A stretch of 64,000 nucleotides of DNA, from the NCBI GenBank assembly GCA_036268485.1, contig DATAUC010000007.1, positions 1 to 64,000 on the forward strand, given 5' to 3'. Of this stretch, positions 43,357 to 52,605 are shown piece after piece (the stretch's first letter is position 1; every line of letters begins with the position of its first letter). Under the pieces are notes generated by a model. The model worked only from the letters and a program-made list of their open reading frames with translations, ran no database searches and was not told where the DNA came from. Made by a program: the position numbers and the translations under genes. The stretch comes from Bog-473 sp036268485. Its GTDB lineage: Bacteria > Actinomycetota > Acidimicrobiia > Acidimicrobiales > RAAP-2.

Positions 43357-44112
43357 TCAGGGCGTGGGACCTCGTCGCTGCTCGAGCGCGTGGCCGTAGG
43401 CGTTGATGGGACTGTGCAACGAGAGCCCACCGTCGCAGTCGATGATCTGCCCGGTCACCCAGTCCATGTCGTGAAGCGCCCGGATGGTCCTCGCGATGTC
43501 CGCCGCCTCACCGAGGCGACCCAGCGCCGTCCGCCCGGCCACCGCGGTCAGCCACGGCGATTCTGCGGTGGCCCGGCCCAGCATCGGGGTCATGGTGACA
43601 CCGGGGGCCACCGCGTTGACCCTGATCCCCTGCGGCCCCCATTCGGCCGCGGCCACTTTGACCAGCATGCTCAGGGCCGCCTTCGAAGCGCAGTAGGCGC
43701 CCATGGAGCGATCGATGAGATGGGCGCTGACGCTCGAGGTGCCCACCAGCGACCCGGACTGGCCGGCGCCCATCAGAACGTTGGCCACGGCACGCAGGCA
43801 GAGCCACGGACCGCGGGTGTTGATCTGCATGACCCGATCCCACTCGTCGGTCGACATATCGGCCAGCAGTCCGGAGTGCCCGATGCCGGCCGTGATGGTG
43901 ACGGGGCCGGGCAGTCCGCAGCGGCGGATGGTCTGCTGCAGGGCTTCTTCTATCTGGACCGGGTCGGCGATGTCACACCGGATGTCGTAGTGGCCGTCCA
44001 CATCCCAGACCGTGACGGGGATCTGGTGACTCTTGTATCGCTCGACCAGCGCGGCCCCAATGCCCGACGCCCCGCCGATGACCAACGCCGTCCCGCCTTC
44101 GTGTGAGCCCAT
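43357..44112 (-). CDS. short-chain dehydrogenase/reductase
   Basis: Protein of 251 residues. Cofactor loop VIGGASGIGAALV, acidic DVDGHYDIRCDIAD, Ser in GTSSVSAH, catalytic YCASK, and C-terminal CDGGLSLHSP. Asp after the second strand (VWDVDG) favours NAD over NADP. Start ATG 44112 has GGAAGGA upstream; the longer frame is not supported. Probably co-transcribed with the DUF3445 gene downstream. Substrate unknown. Confidence 0.88.
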   Translation of the reverse strand: MGSHEGGTALVIGGASGIGAALVERYKSHQIPVTVWDVDGHYDIRCDIADPVQIEEALQQTIRRCGLPGPVTITAGIGHSGLLADMSTDEWDRVMQINTRGPWLCLRAVANVLMGAGQSGSLVGTSSVSAHLIDRSMGAYCASKAALSMLVKVAAAEWGPQGIRVNAVAPGVTMTPMLGRATAESPWLTAVAGRTALGRLGEAADIARTIRALHDMDWVTGQIIDCDGGLSLHSPINAYGHALEQRRGPTP

Positions 44113-44242
44113 TCCATCCTTCCGCCCCGATGCGCAGAGTCTAAGGAGAATCGGGGTTCTGGGCTGGTGGGACAGCGCATGTGTTGCCCGGGTGCACCAG
44201 CAGGTAGAACAAGTGGACCATTCGAGACGACAAGGGGCGGGC

Positions 44243-45211
44243 ATGAAAGCAGCCGTGTACTACGAGACCGGGAGTCCGGACGTCTTTCGCTATGAAGATG
44301 TGCCCGACCCCACTGTCGGCTCGAGCGACATCCTGATCAAGGTGGAAGCGGTCAGCATCGAAGGCGGCGACACCCTCAACCGGTTGGGCGGCGACCTCAA
44401 CGCCATACCCCACGTGGTGGGGTACCAGTGCGCCGGCACCATTGTGGCCGTGGGCGATGGCGTGACGGGTTTCGCCGTAGGGGATAGAGCGGTCAGCGTA
44501 GGCATCGACGGATCACATGCCGAACTGCGGGCCGTGCCCGAATCGTTCGCCTGGAAGATCCCCGACGGGCTCGCCACCGGCGAAGCGGCCTGCGTGCCCG
44601 TCCCCTGGGGGACGGCCGACGACTGCCTCTTCGAGTTCGGGCATCTGGTGGCTGGTGAAACCGCTCTGGTGCATGCCGGGGCTGGCGGCGTCGGCATCGC
44701 CGCCATCCAGCTGGCCAAGCGGGCCGGCGCCCGTGTCTTCGCCACGGCATCGAGCGACGACAAGCTCGAACGGTTGAAGGAACTCGGCCTCGATGAAGGC
44801 ATCAACTACGTCCGGGACGACTTCGTCGCCGAGGCTCGCCGGCTGACCGACGGCCGGGGGGTAGACGTCATCGTCGACTCCGTGGGTGGGGCCACCCTCC
44901 AGGGGAGCATCAACGCACTGGCCTACCGGGGCCGCTGCGTGTCGGTGGGTGACGCCGGGCGATCGCCGGCCGAGCACCTGGACATATCGACCATGCGTGG
45001 CAACAACCAGACGTTCTCGGGCTATTTCCTGGGCGCCGAACTCTTGTTGTACCCGCGGCCCCACGCCATGATCGCCGGCCATCTCGAGGCCATTGCCAAG
45101 GGTGAGTTGAAGGTCATCATCGATCGTGTGTTCCCCCTGTCGGAGGCCGGGCCGGCCCATGCCTACATCGAGAGCCGGCAGTCCTTCGGTCGGGTGCTCC
45201 TGACGCCATGA
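44243..45211 (+). CDS. quinone oxidoreductase-like MDR protein
   Basis: Medium-chain reductase of 322 residues of the zinc-free QOR type: KAAVYYETGSPDVFRYEDVP start, VVGYQCAGTIVAVGDGVTGFAVGDR, and the NADPH-binding VHAGAGGVGIAAIQLAKRAGA. No catalytic or structural zinc Cys cluster is present. It reduces quinones, enones or similar carbonyls. ATG 44243 follows AAGGGGCGG. Its stop overlaps the start of the epimerase gene (ATGA). Confidence 0.88.
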   Translation: MKAAVYYETGSPDVFRYEDVPDPTVGSSDILIKVEAVSIEGGDTLNRLGGDLNAIPHVVGYQCAGTIVAVGDGVTGFAVGDRAVSVGIDGSHAELRAVPESFAWKIPDGLATGEAACVPVPWGTADDCLFEFGHLVAGETALVHAGAGGVGIAAIQLAKRAGARVFATASSDDKLERLKELGLDEGINYVRDDFVAEARRLTDGRGVDVIVDSVGGATLQGSINALAYRGRCVSVGDAGRSPAEHLDISTMRGNNQTFSGYFLGAELLLYPRPHAMIAGHLEAIAKGELKVIIDRVFPLSEAGPAHAYIESRQSFGRVLLTP

Positions 45212-46128
45212 AGGTCGCCGTCACCGGTGCGAGCGGGCTGATCGGGTCCGCCCTGGTCGGCCATTTGCGCGGCCGGGGCAACGAAGTGATGCGAGTGGTT
45301 CGCACATCTCCCGGAAAGGGCGACGTGGTCTGGGACCCAGCGGCCGGATCGATCGACGTCGACGCGCTGAACGGCGTCGATGCCGTGGTGCATCTGGCCG
45401 GGGCCGGTGTGGGCGACCACCGTTGGAGCGCGGATTACAAAGAGGAGATTCTGCAGAGCCGGGTTCGGGGTACCCACGCGCTGGCCACGGCCCTGGCCGG
45501 ACTTGCCCGACCGCCCGGGGTGTTCTTGAGCGCTTCGGCCGTGGGTTTCTACGGCGTACGGGGCGACGAAGTCCTGACGGAGGACTCCGGCAACGGTGAC
45601 GGATTCTTGGCCGATGTCTGCCGGCGATGGGAAGCCGCCACCGCCCCGGCCACGGGGGCGGGGATCCGCACCGTGGTGATGCGCAACGGGATCGTCCTGA
45701 GCGCCACCGGCGGCGCCCTCAAGAAACAGCTGTGGCCGTTCCGGCTGGGGCTGGGTGCCCGCCTCGGCTCGGGCCGCCAGTACTTCAGCTGGATCTCCCG
45801 GCGCGACGTGGTGGCGGCTATTTCGTTTCTCATTGCGCACCCCGAGATCTCTGGACCCCTGAATCTGACGACGCCGGCGCCCGTGACCAACACCGAGTTC
45901 ACCCGGGCCCTGGGCCGGGCGGTGCGCCGCCCGACTCTGCTGGCGGTACCCAGCGCCGCCTTGCGGCTGGCCGTTGGCCGGGAGATGGCCGAGGAATTCC
46001 TGCTGGCCTCGCAGCGGGTCATGCCGCAACGCCTCACAGAAGCCGGCTTTGTATTTGCCGATCCGCTATTGGATGGCGGCTTGCGGACGGCGCTGGACGA
46101 CCGTCCGCACGATCCTCTCGTCACCTAA
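45208..46128 (+). CDS. TIGR01777-type NAD-dependent epimerase (extended SDR)
   Basis: Protein of 306 residues. VTGASGLIGSALVGHL at the N-terminus, DAVVHLAGAGVGDHRWS, SASAVGFYG, and the C-terminal DUF1731-type helix (VPSAALRLAVGREMAEEFLLASQRVMPQRLTEAGF, quoted in part). The SULA/YfcH-like group has unknown substrate. Overlaps the MDR gene and is followed after 9 bp by the acyltransferase, so all three are probably one transcript. Confidence 0.88.
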   Translation: MKVAVTGASGLIGSALVGHLRGRGNEVMRVVRTSPGKGDVVWDPAAGSIDVDALNGVDAVVHLAGAGVGDHRWSADYKEEILQSRVRGTHALATALAGLARPPGVFLSASAVGFYGVRGDEVLTEDSGNGDGFLADVCRRWEAATAPATGAGIRTVVMRNGIVLSATGGALKKQLWPFRLGLGARLGSGRQYFSWISRRDVVAAISFLIAHPEISGPLNLTTPAPVTNTEFTRALGRAVRRPTLLAVPSAALRLAVGREMAEEFLLASQRVMPQRLTEAGFVFADPLLDGGLRTALDDRPHDPLVT

Positions 46129-46137
46129 CATCCGCCC

Positions 46138-47454
46138 GTGCGTCGAGCAGCGGATGCAGTGATGCACCTGCTGGCCCGACTCCTCATCCGCATCTTCTTC
46201 CGCCGGGTCGAGCTCCAGCACGGTGACCGGTTGCCCCAGGGCGTGCCCGTGGTGCTGGTGGCCAATCACCTCAACGGCCTGGTCGACGGGCTGCTCCTCA
46301 TGGCGACGCTCGGTCGGTATCCCCGCTTTCTGGGCAAGTCGACGCTCTTCAAGATCCCGCCGCTGTGGCCCTTTCTGAAGCTGGCCGGCGTGATCCCCGT
46401 CCACCGGGCCATCGACGGCGCGGCGGGCGACGCCAACCGGTCGGCCTTTGCCACCTCCCGGGCGCTGCTGGCTCGCAACGGGCTGGTGGCTGTGTTCCCG
46501 GAGGGGATCAGCCACAATGAGGTCACCCTGCAGCCCCTGCGCACCGGCGCGGCCCGCATCGCCTTGGAGGCGGCCGCAGATGGTGCCACCGCTCTGGTCA
46601 CCGTCGCCGTGGGCTTGACCTACGACGCCAAGGCTCGCTTCCGCTCCCGCGCCCTGGTTCGGGTGGCCGAGCCCGTGGCCATCGAACCGTGGGTGGCGGC
46701 CTACCGGCTCGATCCCCAGGAAACGGTCCGACGGCTGACCGATGACGTGGCCCGTCAGCTGGCTGACGTGAGCCCGCCCTATGAGTCCTGGGCCCAGGCC
46801 GAGGGTCTGGCTCGCATGGCCGAGGTGGTGGTGCGCCAGCCGCTCGACGGCCTGCCCAAAGATGTCGACCTGGCCGATCAGGTTGCGGTCACCGAGCAAC
46901 TGGCCCGACAGGACGGCCAGCCCAGCATTCCCATGTCGGAGTTGCGGCTCGCCTTCGCCGCCTACGAACGTGACCTCACGCTCCTCGGTATCAGCGACGG
47001 TCAACTGGCGGCCGACTACCCGCGGGCTCGGCTTCGCCTGTCGTTGGCCTGGTCAGTGCTCAAGGTAGTGGCGTCCCTCCCGTTCGCCGCCGTCGGCGTG
47101 GTGGTGCACGTCGTGCCCTTCCAACTGATGAAGCAACTGGCCAAGAAGCCGACCAATGAGGGCATCCAGGCCACGGTGAAACTCCTCGGGTGCTTCGTCT
47201 TGTTCACGTTGGTCTACGCCGCGCTCGGCTACGGCGTCGGTCGGTCGTTCGGGGCCGGGTGGGGTGCGTTGACCGCGCTGGGTGCCCCCTTGTGCGGCTA
47301 CCTGGCCGTCCGCCTGGCCGAACGGGTAAAGCGATTGGGCGGCGTTCTCGAGGGCTACCGCATCGTGCGGGACCGCCGCGCCGTGCTGGGGACGGTCAAG
47401 GACCGGCGCCTCCAGGTGGTCCGGGCCGCCTATGCCGTCCTGGGCTGGACCTGA
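46138..47454 (+). CDS. 1-acyl-glycerol-3-phosphate acyltransferase-like (PlsC)
   Basis: Protein of 438 residues, longer than typical PlsC (about 240) owing to a C-terminal extension with two or three hydrophobic segments (340-420). The acyltransferase domain has NHLNGLVD (His44, Asp50), the FLGKSTLFKIP block and VFPEGISH. It would acylate a glycerophosphate or other lipid alcohol at the membrane. GTG 46138 start; ATG 46162 is an alternative. It abuts the convergent zwf gene with no space. Confidence 0.87.
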   Translation: MRRAADAVMHLLARLLIRIFFRRVELQHGDRLPQGVPVVLVANHLNGLVDGLLLMATLGRYPRFLGKSTLFKIPPLWPFLKLAGVIPVHRAIDGAAGDANRSAFATSRALLARNGLVAVFPEGISHNEVTLQPLRTGAARIALEAAADGATALVTVAVGLTYDAKARFRSRALVRVAEPVAIEPWVAAYRLDPQETVRRLTDDVARQLADVSPPYESWAQAEGLARMAEVVVRQPLDGLPKDVDLADQVAVTEQLARQDGQPSIPMSELRLAFAAYERDLTLLGISDGQLAADYPRARLRLSLAWSVLKVVASLPFAAVGVVVHVVPFQLMKQLAKKPTNEGIQATVKLLGCFVLFTLVYAALGYGVGRSFGAGWGALTALGAPLCGYLAVRLAERVKRLGGVLEGYRIVRDRRAVLGTVKDRRLQVVRAAYAVLGWT

Positions 47455-48933
47455 CTACGTGCCCTGGCGCCAGCCGCGTTCAAAGGGCAGCCGCCAGTTG
47501 CGGGGAGCGATGAGGTCGGTGATCGTCTCGGGTCCCCACGTTCCCTTCTCGTAGGTCTGCACCGGCGGCGGGTCGTCGAGCAGCGGCGTTGAGAGTTCCC
47601 AGAGCCGTTCGATGCCTTCAGCCGTATTGAACAGTGTGTGATCGCCCACCATGGCGTCGTGGATGAGACGTTCGTAGGCTTCGAGGACATCGGCGTCCTG
47701 TCCCGTCTCATGCAAGGCGAACTGCAGGCTCAGCTTCTCCAACTTCATGCCCGGTCCCGGCTTCTTGCCGTAGAACGACAGGGAGAGCTTGGACGAGTCG
47801 GCCAGATCGAAGGTGAGATGGTCAGGACCCTGCGTGCCCACGCCGGACCCGGCCGGGAACATGCTCTTGGGCGGCTCCCGGAAGGCGATGGAGATGATCC
47901 GTTCGCCCCCACCGAGTTCCTTGCCGGTGCGCAGAAAGAAGGGCACGCCGGCCCAGCGCCAGTTGTCGATCTCGCACTGCAGCGCCACGAAGGTCTCGGT
48001 GTCCGAGTCCGGTGCCACGCCCGGGATGTCGCGGTAGCCGGCGTACTGGCCCCGCACCACCTTGGTGACATCGAGCGGGCGCAGTGATCGGAAGACCTTG
48101 TTCTTCTCTTCGCTGATGGCCACCGGCTCCAAGGCGGTCGGTGGCTCCATGGCCATGAAGGCCAGAATCTGGAAGAGGTGGGTGACCACCATGTCCTTGA
48201 AGGCGCCCGTCGCTTCGTAAAAGCCGACCCGGTCGTCGACCGAGAGTGTTTCGGGCACGTCGATCTGCACGTGGTCGATGTGGTCACGATTCCAGATCGG
48301 CTCGAACAGACCATTGGCGAAGCGGAAGGCCAGGATGTTCTGCGCCGCCTCCTTGCCCAGGAAGTGGTCGATGCGGAAGACCTGCTCCTCGGTGAAGATC
48401 TCGTGCACAGTGGCATTGAGTGCCTTGGCACTGGCCAGGTCGGTGCCGAAGGGCTTCTCCATGATGATGCGTGAGCGTTCGACCAGGTCGGCGTCACGCA
48501 GCATGGAGATCACGTCCGAGGCCGCCGACGGGGGAATGCTGAGGTAGTGCAGGCGGCGTACGTCGCCGCCGATGGCCGCCTCGGCCGCGGTGACGGCGCC
48601 ATGGAGGCCGGCCGGCCCGGCCGAGAGCGGCACGAAGCTCAGGCGCTGCTCGAAGCCGGCCCACTGCAGGAGGGAGATCTTGCCGGTGGCGAACTGGTCG
48701 CAGGCGTGCCGGGCCAGGTGCCGGAATTCCTCGTCGTTCATCTCGCTGGTGGAGGTGCCGATGATGCGGTACTCGGGCAACATGCCCGAGACCGACAGGT
48801 GGAGCAGTCCGGGGAGGAGTTTGCGGGAGGCCAGATCACCGGTGGCGCCGAAGAGCACGATGACATGGGGCAGGAGGGGAGCGGGCCCCGGTGTGTTCAC
48901 ATCGGCGTCAGGTGCAGCCAGGGTCACCGTCAA
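47455..48933 (-). CDS. zwf: glucose-6-phosphate 1-dehydrogenase
   Basis: First enzyme of the oxidative pentose phosphate pathway, making NADPH; 492 residues, full length. Nucleotide site FGATGDLASRK (28-38), MEKPFG (158-163) and active site RIDHFLGKE (187-195) are all intact. It is the last gene of the long minus-strand run and its ATG overlaps the stop of an amidohydrolase gene (48930-48933), so it is translationally coupled to catabolic genes instead of to pgl, tal or gnd. A dedicated NADPH supply for the upstream pathway is possible. Confidence 0.95.
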   Translation of the reverse strand: MTVTLAAPDADVNTPGPAPLLPHVIVLFGATGDLASRKLLPGLLHLSVSGMLPEYRIIGTSTSEMNDEEFRHLARHACDQFATGKISLLQWAGFEQRLSFVPLSAGPAGLHGAVTAAEAAIGGDVRRLHYLSIPPSAASDVISMLRDADLVERSRIIMEKPFGTDLASAKALNATVHEIFTEEQVFRIDHFLGKEAAQNILAFRFANGLFEPIWNRDHIDHVQIDVPETLSVDDRVGFYEATGAFKDMVVTHLFQILAFMAMEPPTALEPVAISEEKNKVFRSLRPLDVTKVVRGQYAGYRDIPGVAPDSDTETFVALQCEIDNWRWAGVPFFLRTGKELGGGERIISIAFREPPKSMFPAGSGVGTQGPDHLTFDLADSSKLSLSFYGKKPGPGMKLEKLSLQFALHETGQDADVLEAYERLIHDAMVGDHTLFNTAEGIERLWELSTPLLDDPPPVQTYEKGTWGPETITDLIAPRNWRLPFERGWRQGT

Positions 48934-50120
48934 GACGCGGTGTGTCGTTGGTTCAACGTCGCCACATTGCCGCCCATGATTTTGGCGATGGACTCGGGCT
49001 CGAGCTTCTGCAACTCGGTGACCCAGTCGGTCGGTTCGGGCAACCCTTCTATGTGGGGCCAGTCCGAACCGAAGATCACCCGCTCGTCGCCCATCAGGTC
49101 GACGATCTCGTTGACGTCGTCCTCCCAGAACGGGTTGATCCAGACATGACGCTGGAAAGTCAGCACCGGGTTCTCGCTGAAGTACCCGGGCATCTTCTTG
49201 GCCGTGCCGGTCAGCTTGGCAAAGAGCGGGCCGAGGAACTCCGAGCCGTTCTCCACCGACGCCACACGCAGGTTGGGGAAGCGGTCGAACATCTTCTCCA
49301 ACATGAGCGTGGCCAACCAGTCGTGGGCCGCCCGCTCAATGGCGAACATCTTGATGCTCGGGGTGGCCCGTCCACCCCCCTTGAAGGAAGCGGAAAAGCC
49401 GTCGGGTGCGTACCCGTTCGACGACAGGCCGGCATCGCCGGCGTGGACGACGACCGTGATGCCCGCCTCGTTCACCCGAGCCCAGAAGGGGTCGAACATG
49501 GGGTGGGCCGGCGAATAGGGACCGGTGGCTGTGGTCGGCGCCGCGGCGCGCATGACGATGGTCCGGGCGCCCTGGTCCAAAGCCCATTCCAGCTCGCGCA
49601 CGGCTTCGTCGACGTCAGCCAACGAGAGGTAGGGCGCGGCGAAGATACGGTCCTGGTAGGCCATACCCCAGTCCTCGGCCAACCAGCGGTTGAAGGCGCG
49701 GAAGAGCAGCATGACGGCGCCCGGGTCATTCTTCAGTTCTTCCTCGTACAGCATGCCCAAGGTGGGAAAGAGCCAGATTTTCTCCAGACCCTGGGCGTCC
49801 ATGGTCTTGAGGCGGGCGTCGCGGTCACGGTACTCAGGTCGGATGGGCTCGGGGGTCCCCATGAGCTCGTGCATCGGACGCCCGTTGGGGTTGCCCCGGA
49901 AGTAGTCGACCAACGATCCGGCGGGCGACACCGGATTGAAGGTGGGATTGGTCACGGCCCGGCTGATGCGGCCTCCCAGGGCGTGGTACTGGCGGCCCCC
50001 GATGTCGACCCACTGCAGGACGCGGGGTCCGTCGGCCGGATTGAGGTGGCGGGTAAAGGCGTCGAGTGCCTCGTAGTAGTGGTTGTCAGCGTCGAAGACG
50101 GGCGTAGCAAGGGTGTGCAT
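48930..50120 (-). CDS. amidohydrolase_2 family metal-dependent hydrolase
   Basis: Protein of 396 residues of the ACMSD-related amidohydrolase_2 family. The N-terminal metal motif is altered (VFDADNHYYE, keeping D-x-x-H rather than D-x-H-x-H), barrel His residues appear in TVVVHAGDAG and the C-terminal catalytic Asp in VIFGSDWPHIEGL. Such proteins decarboxylate or hydrolyse small acids. It is followed without a gap by zwf and preceded by a nitroreductase gene 34 bp upstream. Confidence 0.85.
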   Translation of the reverse strand: MHTLATPVFDADNHYYEALDAFTRHLNPADGPRVLQWVDIGGRQYHALGGRISRAVTNPTFNPVSPAGSLVDYFRGNPNGRPMHELMGTPEPIRPEYRDRDARLKTMDAQGLEKIWLFPTLGMLYEEELKNDPGAVMLLFRAFNRWLAEDWGMAYQDRIFAAPYLSLADVDEAVRELEWALDQGARTIVMRAAAPTTATGPYSPAHPMFDPFWARVNEAGITVVVHAGDAGLSSNGYAPDGFSASFKGGGRATPSIKMFAIERAAHDWLATLMLEKMFDRFPNLRVASVENGSEFLGPLFAKLTGTAKKMPGYFSENPVLTFQRHVWINPFWEDDVNEIVDLMGDERVIFGSDWPHIEGLPEPTDWVTELQKLEPESIAKIMGGNVATLNQRHTAS

Positions 50121-50154
50121 GGAATGCCTTCCTGGGTGACCAACCCTGACAACT

Positions 50155-50868
50155 TTAGGGCGCGGGGGGAGGGCCCGCCGCCGTGTGGGTGACGCCTTCG
50201 GGATCGACGGCCCATTTGGGTGACGTGCCCCAGCGATCGCCGTAGACCAGTTCGCTCATCGGCCGACGCCGGACGGGTCCGTGGTTTCCTTGCGGCCGCC
50301 CCAGGGTGATGGTGGCGGCGATTGATGCGTCTCCGGGAATCTGCAGCAGTTCGCGTAATTCCGTCTCGACGGCGTAGTGCCAGATGGTCATGACCCCGCC
50401 GTAGCCCAGAGCCCGGGCGGCCAGCAGGAGGTTCTGGCAGGCCGGATACACGGACGCCCCGTCGGTGTGGGTGTTTCCCTTGCGGTAGCGGATGAAGCAC
50501 GGCAGCACGACCACCGGCACCGTCTCGAAGGAGTCCACATAGTCCTGCATGGTGCGGGCCAGTCGCGACTTGGGCGAGTCCTCCTGCGCGCCCGATCCTC
50601 GGTCGTACCCATCGGCCGCCCGCTTCTCGCTCCAGAAGCGACGAGCCCCCTCACCGATCAGATGTTTGGCCTGGCGGGCCACGTCGCCCTCCGAGAGCAC
50701 GATGAAGCGGAAGGGTTGGCGGTTCGAGCCGCTGGGTGCCCGGGTGGCTGCGAAGAGCATGTCGCGCAGCGCCTCGTCGGGAATCGGCTCGTCGCGGTAG
50801 CGGCGGATGGCCCGGGTGCTGAGCAGACCCTCGTAGAGACCCACCGCGTCGCGCCCCACTTCTGTCAT
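50155..50868 (-). CDS. nitroreductase-family flavoprotein
   Basis: FMN-dependent reductase of 237 residues, cytoplasmic homodimer in the family. FMN contacts in STRAIRRYRDEPIP and APSGSNRQPFRFIV; the C-terminal LGYGGVMTIWHYAVE and ATITLGRPQGNHGP blocks are conserved. It would reduce nitro, enone or flavin substrates with NAD(P)H. It sits between two amidohydrolase genes in the guanidine-riboswitch-associated run (26 and 34 bp gaps). Substrate unknown. Confidence 0.9.
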   Translation of the reverse strand: MTEVGRDAVGLYEGLLSTRAIRRYRDEPIPDEALRDMLFAATRAPSGSNRQPFRFIVLSEGDVARQAKHLIGEGARRFWSEKRAADGYDRGSGAQEDSPKSRLARTMQDYVDSFETVPVVVLPCFIRYRKGNTHTDGASVYPACQNLLLAARALGYGGVMTIWHYAVETELRELLQIPGDASIAATITLGRPQGNHGPVRRRPMSELVYGDRWGTSPKWAVDPEGVTHTAAGPPPAP

Positions 50869-50895
50869 GAAGCGACCATACCAAGGGCCTCGAAA

Positions 50896-51780
50896 TTAGA
50901 TGCTGAGCCCCATGCGCCGGATGGCGTTTTCGCCCAGGATGGAGCGCCGTTCCTCGTCGGAAAGATGGGGGAGCCCCATCAGTTGGTCGATGGTCCGGTC
51001 CAGCTCGTACCAGGGGAAGTCGGTGCCGAAGAGCACGCGGTCGGCCCCGATGTCCCGTATGAGCAGACCCAACTGGTCCGCCGTCGGCGCACCCGACGAT
51101 CCGGTCCAGGCGATGATCTCGCACAGATCAAAGGACACGGTCGGGTAGGCGGCTGCGAATTCGGCCACCTGGTGCCAGGCCGCGCCTCCCAGATGGGCCA
51201 GGAGCAAATGCAGGCGGGGGTGCCGATCCATGACCGCGGCAAAGGCGAAGGGGTCGGCCAGTTGGACGCCGTCCTTGGTCTGCCCCGAGTGTGAGAGCAC
51301 GGTCAGGCCCCGCGTTTCGCACAGGTTGTAGATGTCGGTCATGCGTGGATCGTCCGGTGAAAACCCCTGGACAACCGGATGGATTTTGATGCCCCGAGCG
51401 CCCCGGTCCGCCGCACGATCCAGAGCGCGGGCTCCAGTGCTGCCACCCGCCACGTTGGGGTCGGCGGCGACCAGTGGCGTCAGCCGCGGCGACTGCGAGG
51501 CCACGTCGAGGATCCAATCGTTGTACTGCTGCATCCGCTCGGGGAGCGCATCGCCGTGCTCGGCCATTTCCATGGCGGGCGAGAACATGCCGAGGATGAC
51601 GCTGTGATCGCAAGGCTGCGTGGCCATGGCGTCGACCAGATCGTCCACCGTGCCCCGCCTGGTGCCGACATCGAGAGCGGGAGGCTCGCCGTACTCCCAG
51701 ATCTCGTAGCCGTCGCGCATGGGATCGTCCGGCTGCTCGAATATGTGGACGTGTACGTCGACGACGGTGGGGTCACTCAT
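50896..51780 (-). CDS. amidohydrolase_2 family metal-dependent hydrolase
   Basis: Protein of 294 residues with a complete metal site: VDVHVHIFE at the N-terminus, IKIHPVVQ, LTVLSHSGQ, LLLAHLGGAAWH and the catalytic Asp in VLFGTDFPWYE. Shares family but not sequence detail with the 396-residue protein downstream. It overlaps the MBL-fold gene upstream by 8 bases. Probable hydrolase or decarboxylase of a small ring or carboxylate compound. Confidence 0.88.
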   Translation of the reverse strand: MSDPTVVDVHVHIFEQPDDPMRDGYEIWEYGEPPALDVGTRRGTVDDLVDAMATQPCDHSVILGMFSPAMEMAEHGDALPERMQQYNDWILDVASQSPRLTPLVAADPNVAGGSTGARALDRAADRGARGIKIHPVVQGFSPDDPRMTDIYNLCETRGLTVLSHSGQTKDGVQLADPFAFAAVMDRHPRLHLLLAHLGGAAWHQVAEFAAAYPTVSFDLCEIIAWTGSSGAPTADQLGLLIRDIGADRVLFGTDFPWYELDRTIDQLMGLPHLSDEERRSILGENAIRRMGLSI

Positions 51781-52603
51781 GGGGCGTCCCTTCGGTCGTG
51801 GTGAAGCGTTCCGCCAACTCTCGGGTGAGGCGGGGCCACACGATGGGATCGTGACCAGGAATGAGGTCGTAACCCTTGTCGGCCGCGATCCCCTTCAGCC
51901 GGCGGATGGCGGCGATGGATTCCTCGGGCGTGGCATTGACCCGCCCGCCGACGGCCAGCTCGTGCTCGATGTTCTCGGTCAGGTCGGCCGCGTCAAAGGC
52001 GAAGACCAAACCGCCCCCGCCGACGGATGGATCAAGGTCGACGACGAAGCTTTGATGACCCGGGGTGTGGCCGGCGGTGAGCACGGCTGAGACGCCAGGG
52101 GCGATCGACTCGTCGCCCTGGGCCAGTCGCCAATCGATCGTCGGGTCGTCGTAGTCGATACGGAACATGGCGTGGTGCTCCGGATCCGGATGGTCAGCCA
52201 GGCCGTAGTCCAGCTCAGCCTTCTGGGCGTGCACCGGGATGCGCCCGGCAAAATGGCGCAGTCCGCCCGCATGGTCATTGTGCAGGTGGCTCAGGCCGAC
52301 GGCATAAATCTCATTCATGAGGATCCCCGCACCAGCCAGCGCTTCTTCCAGCGGTTCACCCGGTCCGGGCAGGATGGGCCGGAAGTTGGGATCGCCGTGG
52401 AAGCGCCGCTTGAGCATCGGGTCGCGGATGAGCGCCGGATTGAATCCGGTGTCCAGCAGCAACCATCCGCCGTCGCACTGCAGGAGGACACCGGGTACCG
52501 GCTCCCGCAGCCGCTCCTCGGGAGGTGCCCCATCGATCGACACCGACTTGGGCAGGTCCTCCCACCCCAGGGTGAGAAGCACCACACGACGGACACCGGA
52601 CAT
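51773..52603 (-). CDS. MBL-fold hydrolase (lactonase-like)
   Basis: Metallo-beta-lactamase-fold hydrolase of 276 residues. Dinuclear zinc motif SHLHNDHAGG (His106, His108, Asp110, His111), LTAGHTPGHQS and DAADL, then LIPGHDPIVWP. The arrangement is that of N-acyl homoserine lactonases (AiiA/AttM type), which also accept gamma-butyrolactone. Start ATG 52603 has GGAGG 7 bases upstream. It directly follows the HRI1-like gene (2-bp gap). An amide or lactone substrate derived from the operon pathway is as likely as a quorum signal. Confidence 0.87.
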   Translation of the reverse strand: MSGVRRVVLLTLGWEDLPKSVSIDGAPPEERLREPVPGVLLQCDGGWLLLDTGFNPALIRDPMLKRRFHGDPNFRPILPGPGEPLEEALAGAGILMNEIYAVGLSHLHNDHAGGLRHFAGRIPVHAQKAELDYGLADHPDPEHHAMFRIDYDDPTIDWRLAQGDESIAPGVSAVLTAGHTPGHQSFVVDLDPSVGGGGLVFAFDAADLTENIEHELAVGGRVNATPEESIAAIRRLKGIAADKGYDLIPGHDPIVWPRLTRELAERFTTTEGTPHE

Positions 52604-52605
52604 CC

